A stretch of 64,000 nt of DNA from Apostichopus japonicus (taxonomy: Eukaryota > Echinodermata > Holothuroidea > Aspidochirotida > Stichopodidae): positions 14,161,501 to 14,225,500 of the forward strand of contig NC_092568.1 of NCBI RefSeq assembly GCF_037975245.1, given 5' to 3'. Below the pieces are notes generated by a model that had not been told where the DNA came from, searched no databases, and saw nothing but the letters and a program-made list of their open reading frames with translations. A program made the translations under genes and the position numbers. Shown here in pieces: positions 42,713-55,023 of the stretch; position 1 is the first letter of the stretch, and every line of letters starts with the position of its first letter.

Positions 42713-45700
42713 GTTCGGCACCCATCAATCGAATGTTCGACACCCATCAATCGAATGTTCGACACCGATCATTCCAATGATACCCATCAATCGAATGTTC
42801 GACACAGATCATTCGAATGTTCGGCACCAATCAATCGAATGTTCGACACGGATTATTCGAATGTTCGGCACCCATCAATCGAATGTTCGACACCGATCAA
42901 TCGAATGTGCGACACCGATCAATCGGATGTGCGACACCGATCAATCGAATGTTCGACACCGATCAATCGAATGACACCCATCAATCGAATGTTCGACACC
43001 GATCATTCGAATGTTCGGCACCCATCAATCGAATGTTCGGCACTGATTAATCGAATATGCGACACCGACCAAACGAATGAGCAATACCGATCAATCGAAT
43101 GTTCGACACCGATCACTCGAATGTGCGACACCGATCAATCGGATGTGCGACACCGATCAATCGAATGTTCGACACCGATCAATCGAATGACACCCATCAA
43201 TCGAATGTTCGACACCGATCATTCGAATGTTCGGCACTCATCAATCGAATGTTCGACAGCAATCAATCGAATGTTCGGCACCCATCAATCGAATGTGCGG
43301 CACCGATCAATCGAATGTGCGACACCGATCAATAGGATGTGCGACACCGGTCAATCGAATGTGCGGCACCGATCAATCGAATGTTCGACAGCAATCAATC
43401 GAATGTTCGGTACCCATCAATCGAATGTGCGGCACCGATCAATCGAATGTTCGACACCGATCAATCGAATGTGCAGTACCGATCAATCGAATGTGCGACA
43501 CCCATCAATCGAATGTTCGGCACCCATAAATCGAATGTTCGACACCCATCAATCGAATGTTCGACACCGATCAATCGAATGATACCCATCAATCGAATGT
43601 TCGACACAGATCATTCGAATGTTCGGCACCAATCAATCGAATGTTCGACACCGATTATTCGAATGTGCGACACCGATCAATAGGATGTGCGACAACAATC
43701 AATCGAATGTGCGACACCGATCAATCAAAGGTGCGACACCGACCAAACGAATGTGCAGTACCGATCAATCGAATGTTCGAAAACCGATCAATCGAATGTG
43801 CAGTACCGATCAATCGAATGTGCGACACCCATCAATCGAATGTTCGACACCAATCAATCGAATGTTCGACACCGATCAATCGAATGTGCAGTACCGATCA
43901 ATCGAATGTGCGACACCCATCAATCGAATGTTCGGCACCCATCAATCGAATGTTCGACACCCATCAATCGAATGTTCGACACCGATCAATCGAATGATAC
44001 CCATCAATCGAATGTTCGACACAGATCATTCGAATGTTCGGCACCAATCAATCGAATGTTCGACACCGATTATTCGAATGTTCGAGACCCATCAATCGAA
44101 TGTTCGACACCGATCAATCGAATGTGCGACACCGATCAATCGGATGTGCGACACCGATCAATCGAATGTTCGACACCGATCAATCGGATGTGCGACACCG
44201 ATCAATCGAATGTTCGACACCGATTATTCGAATGTTCGGCACCAATCAATCGAATGTTCGACACCGATTAATCGAATGTTCGGCACCCATCAATCGAATG
44301 TTCGACACCGATCAATCGAATGTGCGACAACGATCAATCGGATGTGCGACACCGATCAATCGAATGTTCGACACCGATCAATCGAATGACACCCATCAAT
44401 AGAATGTTCGACACAGATCATTCGAATGTTCGGCACCAATTAATCAAATGTGCGACACCGATCATTCGAATGTTCGGCACCCATCAATCGAATGTTCGGC
44501 ACCGATTAATCGAATATGCGACACCGACCAAACGAATGTGCAATACCGATCAATCGAATGTTCGACACCAATCAATCGAATGTGCGACACCCATCAATCG
44601 AATGTTCGACACCGAACAATCGAATGTGCAGTACCGATCAATCGAATGTGCGACACCCATCAATCGAATGTTCGGCACCCATCAATCGAATGTTCGACAC
44701 CGAACAATCGAATGTGCAGTACCGATCAATCGAATGTTCGACACCAATCAATCGAATGTGCGACACCCATCAATCGAATGTTCGACACCGAACAATCGAA
44801 TGTGCAGTACCGATCAATCGAATGTGCGACACCCATCAATCGAATGTTCGGCACCCATCAATCGAATGTTCGACACCCATCAATCGAATGTTCGACACCG
44901 ATCAATCGAATGATACCCATCAATCGAAAGTTCGACACAGATCATGCGAATGTTCGGGACCCATCGATCGAATGTTCGACACCGATCATTCAAATGTTCG
45001 GCACCTATCAATCGAATGTGCGACATCGATCAATCGAATGTGCGACACCGATCAATCGAATGTGCGACACCGATCAATCGAATGTGCGACACCGGTCAAT
45101 GGAATGTGCGACACCCAACAGTCGAATGTGCGAAACTCATCAATCGAATGTTCGACACCGATCAATCGAATGTGCGACACCCATCAATCGAATGTTCGAC
45201 ACCGATCATTCGAATGTTCGGCACCCATCAATCGAATGTTCGACAGCAATCAATCGAATGTTCGGCACCCATCAATCGAATGTGCGGCACCGATCAATCG
45301 AATGTGCGACACCGATCAATAGGATGTGCGACACCGGTCAATCGAATGTGCAATACCGATCAATCGAATGTGCGGCACCGATCAATCGAATGTGCGACAC
45401 CCATCGAATGTTCGACACCGATCATTCGAATGTTCGGCACCCATCAATCGAATGTTCGACACCCATCAATCGAATGTTCGACACCGATCATTCCAATGAT
45501 ACCCATCAATCGAATGTTCGACACAGATCATTCGAATGTTCGGCACCAATCAATCGAATGTTCGACACGGATTATTCGAATGTTCGGCACCCATCAATCG
45601 AATGTTCGACACCGATCAATCGAATGTGCGACACCGATCAATCGGATGTGCGACATCGATCAATCGAATGTTCGACACCGATCAATCGAATGACACCCAT

Positions 45701-48040
45701 CAATCGAATGTTCGACACCGATCATTCGAATGTTCGGCACCCATCAATCGAATGTTCGGCACTGATTAATCGAATATGCGACACCGACCAAACGAATGAG
45801 CAATACCGATCAATCGAATGTTCGACACCGATCACTCGAATGTGCGACACCGATCAATCGGATGTGCGACACCGATCAATCGAATGTTCGACACCGATCA
45901 ATCGAATGACACCCATCAATCGAATGTTCGACACCGATCATTCGAATGTTCGGCACTCATCAATCGAATGTTCGACAGCAATCAATCGAATGTTCGGCAC
46001 CCATCAATCGAATGTGCGGCACCGATCAATCGAATGTGCGACACCGATCAATAGGATGTGCGACACCGGTCAATCGAATGTGCGGCACCGATCAATCGAA
46101 TGTTCCACAGCAATCAATCGAATGTTCGGTACCCATCAATCGAATGTGCGGCACCGATCAATCGAATGTTCGACACCGATCAATCGAATGTGCAGTACCG
46201 ATCAATCGAATGTGCGACACCCATCAATCGAATGTTCGGCACCCATAAATCGAATGTTCGACACCCATCAATCGAATGTTCGACACCGATCAATCGAATG
46301 ATACCCATCAATCGAATGTTCGACACAGATCATTCGAATGTTCGGCACCAATCAATCGAATGTTCGACACCGATTATTCGAATGAGCGACACCGATCAAT
46401 AGGATGTGCGACAACAATCAATCGAATGTGCGACACCGATCAATCAAAGGTGCGACACCGACCAAACGAATGTGCAGTACCGATCAATCGAATGTTCGAA
46501 AACCGATCAATCGAATGTGCAGTACCGATCAATCGAATGTGCGACACCCATCAATCGAATGTTCGACACCAATCAATCGAATGTTCGACACCGATCAATC
46601 GAATGTGCAGTACCGATCAATCGAATGTGCGACACCCATCAATCGAATGTTCGGCACCCATCAATCGAATGTTCGACACCCATCAATCGAATGTTCGACA
46701 CCGATCAATCGAATGATACCCATCAATCGAATGTTCGACACAGATCATTCGAATGTTCGGCACCAATCAATCGAATGTTCGACACCGATTATTCGAATGT
46801 TCGGCACCCATCAATCGAATGTTCGACACCGATCAATCGAATGTGCGACACCGATCAATCGGATGTGCGACACCGATCAATCGAATGTTCGACACCGATC
46901 AATCGGATGTGCGACACCGATCAATCGAATGTTCGACACCGATTATTCGAATGTTCGGCACCAATCAATCGAATGTTCGACACCGATTAATCGAATGTTC
47001 GGCACCCATCAATCGAATGTTCGACACCGATCAATCGAATGTGCGACAACGATCAATCGGATGTGCGACACCGATCAATCGAATGTTCGACACCGATCAA
47101 TCGAATGACACCCATCAATAGAATGTTCGACACAGATCATTCGAATGTTCGGCACCAATTAATCAAATGTGCGACACCGATCATTCGAATGTTCGGCACC
47201 CATCAATCGAATGTTCGGCACCGATTAATCGAATATGCGACACCGACCAAACGAATGTGCAATACCGATCAATCGAATGTGCGACACCCATCAATCGAAT
47301 GTTCGGCACCCATCAATCGAATGTTCGACACCGAACAATCGAATGTGCAGTACCGATCAATCGAATGTTCGACACCGGTCAATCGAATGTGCGACACCCA
47401 TCAATCGAATGTTCGACACCGAACAATCGAATGTGCAGTACCGATCAATCGAATGTGCGACACCCATCAATCGAATGTTCGGCACCCATCAATCGAATGT
47501 TCGACACCCATCAATCGAATGTTCGAAACCGATCAATCGAATGATACCCATCAATCGAAAGTTCGACACAGATCATGCGAATGTTCGGGACCCATCGATC
47601 GAATGTTCGACACCGATCATTCAAATGTTCGGCACCTATCAATCGAATGTGCGACATCGATCAATCGAATGTGCGACACCGATCAATCGAATGTGCGACA
47701 CCGATCAATCGAATGTGCGACACCGGTCAATGGAATGTGCGACACCCAACAGTCGAATGTGCGAAACTCATCAATCGAATGTTCGACACCGATCAATCGA
47801 ATGTGCGACACCCATCAATCGAATGTTCGACACCGATCATTCGAATGTTCGGCACCCATCAATCGAATGTTCGACAGCAATCAATCGAATGTTCGGCACC
47901 CATCAATCGAATGTGCGGCACCGATCAATCGAATGTTCGACACCGGTCAATCGAATGTGCAATACCGATCAATCGAATGTGCGGCACCGATCAATCGAAT
48001 GTGCGACACCCATCGAATGTTCGACACCGATCATTCGAAT
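42713..48040 (+). repeat. 2,719-bp tandem repeat, two units
   Basis: Markers at 42817, 43099, 43227, 43557, 44034 and 44320 recur at 45536, 45818, 45946, 46276, 46753 and 47039, offset 2,719. The diagnostic GATCATTCCAATGATACC at about 42,767 recurs at about 45,486. Beyond about 44,550 the second unit lacks 88 bp, so the offset becomes 2,631 (44944 to 47575). Confidence 0.85.
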
Positions 48041-48514
48041 GTACGGCACCCATCAATCGAATGTTCGACACCGAACAATCGAATGTGCAGTACCGATCAA
48101 TCGAATGTGCGACACCCATCAATCGAATGTTCGGCACCCATCAATCGAATGTTCGACACCCATCAATCGAATGTTCGAAACCGATCAATCGAATGATACC
48201 CATCAATCGAAAGTTCGACACAGATCATGCGAATGTTCGGGACCCATCGATCGAATGTTCGACACCGATCATTCAAATGTTCGGCACCTATCAATCGAAT
48301 GTGCGACATCGATCAATCGAATGTGCGACACCGATCAATCGAATGTGCGACACCGATCAATCGAATGTGCGACACCGGTCAATGGAATGTGCGACACCCA
48401 ACAGTCGAATGTGCGAAACTCATCAATCGAATGTTCGACACCGATCAATCGAATGTGCGACACCCATCAATCGAATGTTCGACACCGATCATTCGAATGT
48501 TCGGCACCCATCAA
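47390..48514 (+). repeat. 652-bp tandem duplication cut by the transposon
   Basis: ACACCGAACAATCG with its GAAC at 47421 recurs at 48073, and the GAAAGTTCGACACAGATCATG marker near 47,557 recurs near 48,209. The second copy is interrupted at 48,514 by the hAT-like element. The base after the element (49,602) continues exactly where the first copy continues after 47,862, which gives an internal empty-site control. Confidence 0.8.
48507..48514 (+). repeat. Left 8-bp target-site duplication of the outer element
   Basis: CCCATCAA lies directly before the CAGGCGCGG end. The identical 8-mer follows the other end at 49594-49601. Removing the element plus one copy restores a normal monomer. Confidence 0.92.
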
Positions 48515-48531
48515 CAGGCGCGGCGGAACGG
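48515..48531 (+). repeat. Outer element, left terminal inverted repeat
   Basis: CAGGCGCGGCGGAACGG. Compared with the inverted right end it differs at positions 4, 5 and 16. Confidence 0.85.
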
Positions 48532-48561
48532 AAAAATTATTGGGGGGGCTAATGTGTGGAG

Positions 48562-48604
48562 ACTATCTAAGCGGAGCGCCACCATGGGTTGGCGCGGAGC
48601 GTAC
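48562..48604 (+). repeat. Subterminal motif shared by both hAT-like elements, outer copy
   Basis: Starts ACTATCTAAGCGGAGCGCC and contains GGTTGGCGCGGAGCGTACA. A close copy lies at the same side of the nested element (48,896). GCGCCA and TGGCGC form short inverted arms within it. In hAT elements, subterminal repeats are transposase-binding sites; that role here is inference. Confidence 0.7.
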
Positions 48605-48832
48605 AAGAAAATTTTGGGTTTTTTCAAACCCCCAGATGGCCGGAAACGGCACTTCCCGAGTGTTTTATGCTTCGAATACCTAGCCCTAAAATATGGGTCT
48701 CAAGCCTGCAATTTCTCAGATTACACGTAAAAGTCTGTAAAAACATTGTTATTTGTATATCCGATGGTGTTTTAAGAGAGTAGCTATTACTCGTAGTGTT
48801 CTCGCAAAGACGTTTTTTGAGTGTAGTAAGGG

Positions 48833-49226
48833 CAGTGGCGGAGCTAGGGGTATTGGTCGGGGGGGGCAAGAATGGTCTGTAGGGGCACTTTCGACACTAT
48901 CTAAGCGGAGCGCCACCACAGGTTGGCGCGGAGCGTACAGAAATTTTTTGAGTAAAGATACTCCCTAGATTGCAGGAAATGACCCTCTCCGGGCCTTGCT
49001 AATTTGCAGATAAACGGAGAATAAATAGGTGTCGTCGCCATTTTGTCGGAAAATTACACCAACAGAATATGACAAATGTCAATAGATAGATGAGAGCGCA
49101 ATAAAATAGTCAATAATCGCGAATAAGTTAAAAGTAGTGAAAAGCTGAAAAGGACACCAGCAGTCTATTTGAGTCCGTCAGGGGGTGGGGGCATCCGCCC
49201 CTGACTGTATGGACGCTTCGCCACTG
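48833..49226 (+). mobile_element. Nested non-autonomous hAT-like element
   Basis: This 394-bp element begins CAGTGGCGGAGC and its right end, read inward, is CAGTGGCGAAGC (11 of 12 identical). It is flanked by AGTAAGGG on the left (48825-48832) and AGTAAGGA on the right (49227-49234), a 7/8 match as expected for an aged 8-bp target-site duplication. It has the same left subterminal motif as the outer element, so the two are related members of one group. It has no coding capacity. It must be younger than the outer element, which it interrupts. Confidence 0.78.
48896..48938 (+). repeat. Subterminal motif shared by both hAT-like elements, nested copy
   Basis: ACTATCTAAGCGGAGCGCC followed by GGTTGGCGCGGAGCGTACA, differing from the outer copy mainly at the centre (CACAGG versus CATGGG). 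Confidence 0.7.
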
Positions 49227-49548
49227 AGTAAGGAGATGTTGGAGAACTGGCTGAAATGAGGCAAGTCATTAGCCTAAGACGAAGTTGTGTTGAGCTTACC
49301 GGTACTCACACTCACTGCTACCACTTTTCACGGGGCGTGAAGAAGCGGTTGGGGTGACAATGTGGTCTATAGCCAGGGGACGGGCCGAGGGTCCCCCAGC
49401 ATTTACTTAAATTATTACACCTGTATAGTATACGTGTGCATCGGACAGATCGACAAGTATGCATTGAAAAATGGGCAGATGCACGTTTCGGAGCCTTGGT
49501 AAATATTGGGGGGGCTTATCATGCATTTGCCCCCTCAACTTTTTTATT

Positions 49549-49567
49549 GGGGGGGCTGAGCCCCCCC
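49549..49567. repeat. 19-bp GC hairpin near the right transposon end
   Basis: GGGGGGGCT, one central G, then AGCCCCCCC: perfect 9-bp arms. It is retained in all amplified copies, at 52263, 54977, 59351 and 62065. It can form a very stable hairpin, and with the neighbouring G runs (near 49,508 and, as C runs, 49,571) could stall polymerases. Confidence 0.85.
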
Positions 49568-49576
49568 AAGCCCCCC

Positions 49577-49593
49577 CGGTTCCGCCGCCACTG
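49577..49593 (-). repeat. Outer element, right terminal inverted repeat
   Basis: Read on the - strand it is CAGTGGCGGCGGAACCG, partner of 48515-48531. The same end occurs intact in the four truncated copies downstream. Confidence 0.85.
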
Positions 49594-49601
49594 CCCATCA
49601 A
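49594..49601 (+). repeat. Right 8-bp target-site duplication of the outer element
   Basis: CCCATCAA, identical to 48507-48514, followed by TCGAATGTTCGACAGC, the expected continuation of the interrupted monomer. Confidence 0.92.
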
Positions 49602-51756
49602 TCGAATGTTCGACAGCAATCAATCGAATGTTCGGCACCCATCAATCGAATGTGCGGCACCGATCAATCGAATGTGCGACACCGATCAATAGGATGTGCG
49701 ACACCGGTCAATCGAATGTGCGGCACCGATCAATCGAATGTGCGACACCGATCAATCGAATGTTCGACACCCATCAATCGAATGTTCGGCACCGATTAAT
49801 CGAATATGCGACACCGACCAAACGAATGTGCAATACCGATCAATCGAATGTGCGGCACCGATCAATCGAATGTGCGACACCCATCGAATGTTCGAATCCG
49901 ATCATTCGAATGTTCGACAGCAATCAATCGAATGTTCGGTACCCATCAATCGAATGTGCGGCACCGATCAATCGAATCTTCGACACCGATCAATCGAATG
50001 TGCAGTACCGATCGATCGAATGTGCGACACCCATCAATCGAATGTTCGGCACCCATAAATCGAATGTTCGACACCCATCAATCGAATGTTCGACACCGAT
50101 CAATCGAAATATACCCATCAATCGAATGTTCGACACAGATCATTCGAATGTTCGGCACCAATCAATCGAATGTTCGACACCGATTATTCGAATGTGCGAC
50201 ACCGATCAATAGGATGTGCGACAACAATCAATCGAATGTGCGACACCGATCAATCGAAGGTGCGACACCGACCAAACGAATGTGCAGTACCGATAAATCG
50301 AATGTTCGACACCGATCAATCGAATGTGCAGTACCGATCAATCGAATGTTCGACACCCATCAATCGAATGTTCGACACCAATCAATCGAATGTTCGACAC
50401 CGATTAATCGAATGTTCGGCACCCATCAATCGAATGTTCGACACCGATCAATCGAATGTGCGACAACGATCAATCGGATGTGCGACACCGATCAATCGAA
50501 TGTTCGACACCGATCAATCGAATGACACCCATCAATCGAATGTTCGACACAGATCATTCGAATGTTCGGCACCAATTAATCAAATGTGCGACACCGATCA
50601 TTCGAATGTTCGGCACCCATCAATCGAATGTTCGGCACCGATTAATCGAATATGCGACACCGACCAAACGAATGTGCAATACCGATCAATCGAATGTTCG
50701 ACACCAATCAATCGAATGTGCGACACCCATCAATTGAATGTTCGACACCGAACAATCGAATGTGCAGTACCGATCAATCGAATGTGCGACACCCATCAAT
50801 CGAATGTTCGGCACCCATCAATCGAATGTTCGACACCCATCAATCGAATGTTCGAAACCGATCAATCGAATGATACCCATCAATCGAAAGTTCGACACAG
50901 ATCATGCGAATGTTCGGGACCCATCGATCGAATGTTCGACACCGATCATTCAAATGTTCGGCACCTATCAATCGAATGTGCGACATCGATCAATCGAATG
51001 TGCGACACCGATCAATCGAATGTGCGACACCGATCAATCGAATGTGCGACACCGGTCAATGGAATGTGCGACACCCAACAGTCGAATGTGCGAAACTCAT
51101 CAATCGAATGTTCGACACCGATCAATCGAATGTGCGACACCCATCAATCGAATGTTCGACACCGATCATTCAAATGTTCGGCACCCATCAATCGAATGTT
51201 CGACAGCAATCAATCGAATGTTCGGCACCCATCAATCGAATGTGCGGCACCGATCAATCGAATGTGCGACACCGATCAATAGGATGTGCGACACCGGTCA
51301 ATCGAATGTGCGGCACCGATCAATCGAATGTGCGACACCGATCAATCGAATGTTCGACACCCATCAATCGAATGTTCGGCACCGATTAATCGAATATGCG
51401 ACACCGACCAAACGAATGTGCAATACCGATCAATCGAATGTGCGGCACCGATCAATCGAATGTGCGACACCCATCGAATGTTCGACACCGATCATTCGAA
51501 TGTCCGGCACCCATCAATCGAATGTTCGACACCGAACAATCGAATGTGCAGTACCGATCAATCGAATGTGCGACACCCATCAATCGAATGTTCGGCACCC
51601 ATCAATCGAATGTTCGACACCCATCAATCGAATGTTCGAAACCGATCAATCGAATGATACCCATCAATCGAAAGTTCGACACAGATCATGCGAATGTTCG
51701 GGACCCATCGATCGAATGTTCGACACCGATCATTCAAATGTTCGGCACCTATCAAT

Positions 51757-52309
51757 TTGTCGGAAAATTACACCAACAGAATATGACAAATGTCAATAGA
51801 TAGATGAGAGCGCAATAAAATAGTCAATAATCGCGAATAAGTTAAAAGTAGTGAAAAGCTGAAAAGGACACCAGCAGTCTATTTGAGTCCGTCAGGGGGT
51901 GGGGGCATCCGCCCCTGACTGTATGGACGCTTCGCCACTGAGTAAGGAGATGTTGGAGAACTGGCTGAAATGAGGCAAGTCATTAGCCTAAGACGAAGTT
52001 GTGTTGAGCTTACCGGTACTCACACTCACTGCTACCACTTTTCACGGGGCGTGAAGAAGCGGTTGGGGTGACAATGTGGTCTATAGCCAGGGGACGGGCC
52101 GAGGGTCCCCCAGCATTTACTTAAATTATTACACCTGTATAGTATACGTGTGCATCGGACAGATCGACAAGTATGCATTGAAAAATGGGCAGATGCACGT
52201 TTCGGAGCCTTGGTAAATATTGGGGGGGCTTATCATGCATTTGCCCCCTCAACTTTTTTATTGGGGGGGCTGAGCCCCCCCAAGCCCCCCCGGTTCCGCC
52301 GCCACTGCC
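51757..52309 (+). mobile_element. Truncated hAT-like right half, amplified copy 1
   Basis: 553 bp equivalent to 49,043-49,595: 184 bp of the nested element and the full right arm of the outer element with its terminal inverted repeat. The left end is a deletion or duplication joint, not a transposon end: satellite CACCTATCAAT abuts TTGTCGGAAAA with at most one shared base. It lacks the left inverted repeat and cannot have inserted in this form. Confidence 0.9.
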
Positions 52310-54470
52310 CATCAATCGAATGTTCGACAGCAATCAATCGAATGTTCGGCACCCATCAATCGAATGTGCGGCACCGATCAATCGAATGTGCGACACCGAT
52401 CAATAGGATGTGCGACACCGGTCAATCGAATGTGCGGCACCGATCAATCGAATGTGCGACACCGATCAATCGAATGTTCGACACCCATCAATCGAATGTT
52501 CGGCACCGATTAATCGAATATGCGACACCGACCAAACGAATGTGCAATACCGATCAATCGAATGTGCGGCACCGATCAATCGAATGTGCGACACCCATCG
52601 AATGTTCGAATCCGATCATTCGAATGTTCGACAGCAATCAATCGAATGTTCGGTACCCATCAATCGAATGTGCGGCACCGATCAATCGAATGTTCGACAC
52701 CGATCAATCGAATGTGCAGTACCGATCGATCGAATGTGCGACACCCATCAATCGAATGTTCGGCACCCATAAATCGAATGTTCGACACCCATCAATCGAA
52801 TGTTCGACACCGATCAATCGAAATATACCCATCAATCGAATGTTCGACACAGATCATTCGAATGTTCGGCACCAATCAATCGAATGTTCGACACCGATTA
52901 TTCGAATGTGCGACACCGATCAATAGGATGTGCGACAACAATCAATCGAATGTGCGACACCGATCAATCGAAGGTGCGACACCGACCAAACGAATGTGCA
53001 GTACCGATAAATCGAATGTTCGACACCGATCAATCGAATGTGCAGTACCGATCAATCGAATGTTCGACACCCATCAATCGAATGTTCGACACCAATCAAT
53101 CGAATGTTCGACACCGATTAATCGAATGTTCGGCACCCATCAATCGAATGTTCGACACCGATCAATCGAATGTGCGACAACGATCAATCGGATGTGCGAC
53201 ACCGATCAATCGAATGTTCGACACCGATCAATCGAATGACACCCATCAATCGAATGTTCGACACAGATCATTCGAATGTTCGGCACCAATTAATCAAATG
53301 TGCGACACCGATCATTCGAATGTTCGGCACCCATCAATCGAATGTTCGGCACCGCTTAATCGAATATGCGACACCGACCAAACGAATGTGCAATACCGAT
53401 CAATCGAATGTTCGACACCAATCAATCGAATGTGCGACACCCATCAATCGAATGTTCGACACCGAACAATCGAATGTGCAGTACCGATCAATCGAATGTG
53501 CGACACCCATCAATCGAATGTTCGGCACCCATCAATCGAATGTTCGACACCCATCAATCGAATGTTCGAAACCGATCAATCGAATGATACCCATCAATCG
53601 AAAGTTCGACACAGATCATGCGAATGTTCGGGACCCATCGATCGAATGTTCGACACCGATCATTCAAATGTTCGGCACCTATCAATCGAATGTGCGACAT
53701 CGATCAATCGAATGTGCGACACCGATCAATCGAATGTGCGACACCGATCAATCGAATGTGCGACACCGGTCAATGGAATGTGCGACACCCAACAGTCGAA
53801 TGTGCGAAACTCATCAATCGAATGTTCGACACCGATCAATCGAATGTGCGACACCCATCAATCGAATGTTCGACACCGATCATTCGAATGTTCGGCACCC
53901 ATCAATCGAATGTTCGACAGCAATCAATCGAATGTTCGGCACCCATCAATCGAATGTGCGGCACCGATCAATCGAATGTGCGACACCGATCAATAGGATG
54001 TGCGACACCGGTCAATCGAATGTGCGGCACCGATCAATCGAATGTGCGACACCGATCAATCGAATGTTCGACACCCATCAATCGAATGTTCGGCACCGAT
54101 TAATCGAATATGCGACACCGACCAAACGAATGTGCAATACCGATCAATCGAATGTGCGGCACCGATCAATCGAATGTGCGACACCCATCGAATGTTCGAC
54201 ACCGATCATTCGAATGTCCGGCACCCATCAATCGAATGTTCGACACCGAACAATCGAATGTGCAGTACCGATCAATCGAATGTGCGACACCCATCAATCG
54301 AATGTTCGGCACCCATCAATCGAATGTTCGACACCCATCAATCGAATGTTCGAAACCGATCAATCGAATGATACCCATCAATCGAAAGTTCGACACAGAT
54401 CATGCGAATGTTCGGGACCCATCGATCGAATGTTCGACACCGATCATTCAAATGTTCGGCACCTATCAAT
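51757..54470 (+). repeat. 2,714-bp higher-order unit 2
   Basis: Same content as unit 1 but with satellite, not transposon, to its left. Only a few substitutions separate it from unit 1 over 2.7 kb. Satellite part is 52,310-54,470. Confidence 0.92.
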
Positions 54471-55023
54471 TTGTCGGAAAATTACACCAACAGAATATGA
54501 CAAATGTCAATAGATAGATGAGAGCGCAATAAAATAGTCAATAATCGCGAATAAGTTAAAAGTAGTGAAAAGCTGAAAAGGACACCAGCAGTCTATTTGA
54601 GTCCGTCAGGGGGTGGGGGCATCCGCCCCTGACTGTATGGACGCTTCGCCACTGAGTAAGGAGATGTTGGAGAACTGGCTGAAATGAGGCAAGTCATTAG
54701 CCTAAGACGAAGTTGTGTTGAGCTTACCGGTACTCACACTCACTGCTACCACTTTTCACGGGGCGTGAAGAAGCGGTTGGGGTGACAATGTGGTCTATAG
54801 CCAGGGGACGGGCCGAGGGTCCCCCAGCATTTACTTAAATTATTACACCTGTATAGTATACGTGTGCATCGGACAGATCGACAAGTATGCATTGAAAAAT
54901 GGGCAGATGCACGTTTCGGAGCCTTGGTAAATATTGGGGGGGCTTATCATGCATTTGCCCCCTCAACTTTTTTATTGGGGGGGCTGAGCCCCCCCAAGCC
55001 CCCCCGGTTCCGCCGCCACTGCC
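54471..55023 (+). mobile_element. Truncated hAT-like right half, amplified copy 2
   Basis: 553 bp with the same left joint (CTATCAAT/TTGTCGG) and same right terminus as copy 1, co-amplified with the satellite. Confidence 0.9.

Larger units (their letters stand above)
19944..48514 (+). repeat. 22-bp satellite array, middle part
   Basis: Same monomer and orientation as the left part, resuming in phase with the interrupted monomer (ACAGTCGAATGTGCG). It holds the 2,308-bp, 5,007-bp and 2,719-bp higher-order repeats and ends at the target site of the hAT-like element. No gene, RNA or unique sequence is seen in these 28.6 kb. Confidence 0.98.
48515..49593 (+). mobile_element. Non-autonomous hAT-like DNA transposon, full length (contains a nested element)
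   Basis: This 1,079-bp element starts CAGGCGCGGCGGAACGG and ends CCGTTCCGCCGCCACTG-like (actual right end, read inward on the other strand, is CAGTGGCGGCGGAACCG); 14 of the first 17 terminal bases agree. Both subterminal regions carry GGGGGGGCT. An 8-bp duplication CCCATCAA flanks it. CAG...CTG ends with an 8-bp duplication are the signature of the hAT superfamily. There is no transposase: the open frames inside are 64-81 codons with no recognisable domain, so it would have depended on an enzyme supplied elsewhere. Subtracting the nested element leaves an original of about 680 bp. Superfamily is well supported; the family name is not known to me. Confidence 0.85.
49043..51756 (+). repeat. 2,714-bp higher-order unit 1 (founder; contains right half of the intact transposon)
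   Basis: The unit begins inside the nested element at TTGTCGGAAAATTACACC, runs through the right half of the outer element (to 49,593) and then about 2.16 kb of satellite, ending at CACCTATCAAT. In this first unit the transposon continues to the left as the full-length copy, which identifies it as the founder of the later units. The satellite part (49,602-51,756) holds no gene. Confidence 0.9.

Noticed and set aside
48589-48968. Small ORFs inside the transposon (64, 81 and 71 codons) as genes or transposase remnants
   Set aside because: They overlap one another on both strands and cross the nested element boundary. I recognise no BED finger, RNase H-like or dimerisation motif.
49407-49619. 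70-codon - strand ORF repeated in each 2,714-bp unit
   Set aside because: It starts in satellite and runs across the C/G-rich transposon end. Its recurrence is explained by co-amplification and it shows no domain.
49436-50212. 258-codon ORF fusing transposon and satellite sequence, repeated in all units
   Set aside because: The reading frame simply enters the stop-free satellite. The part in the transposon has no recognisable domain.
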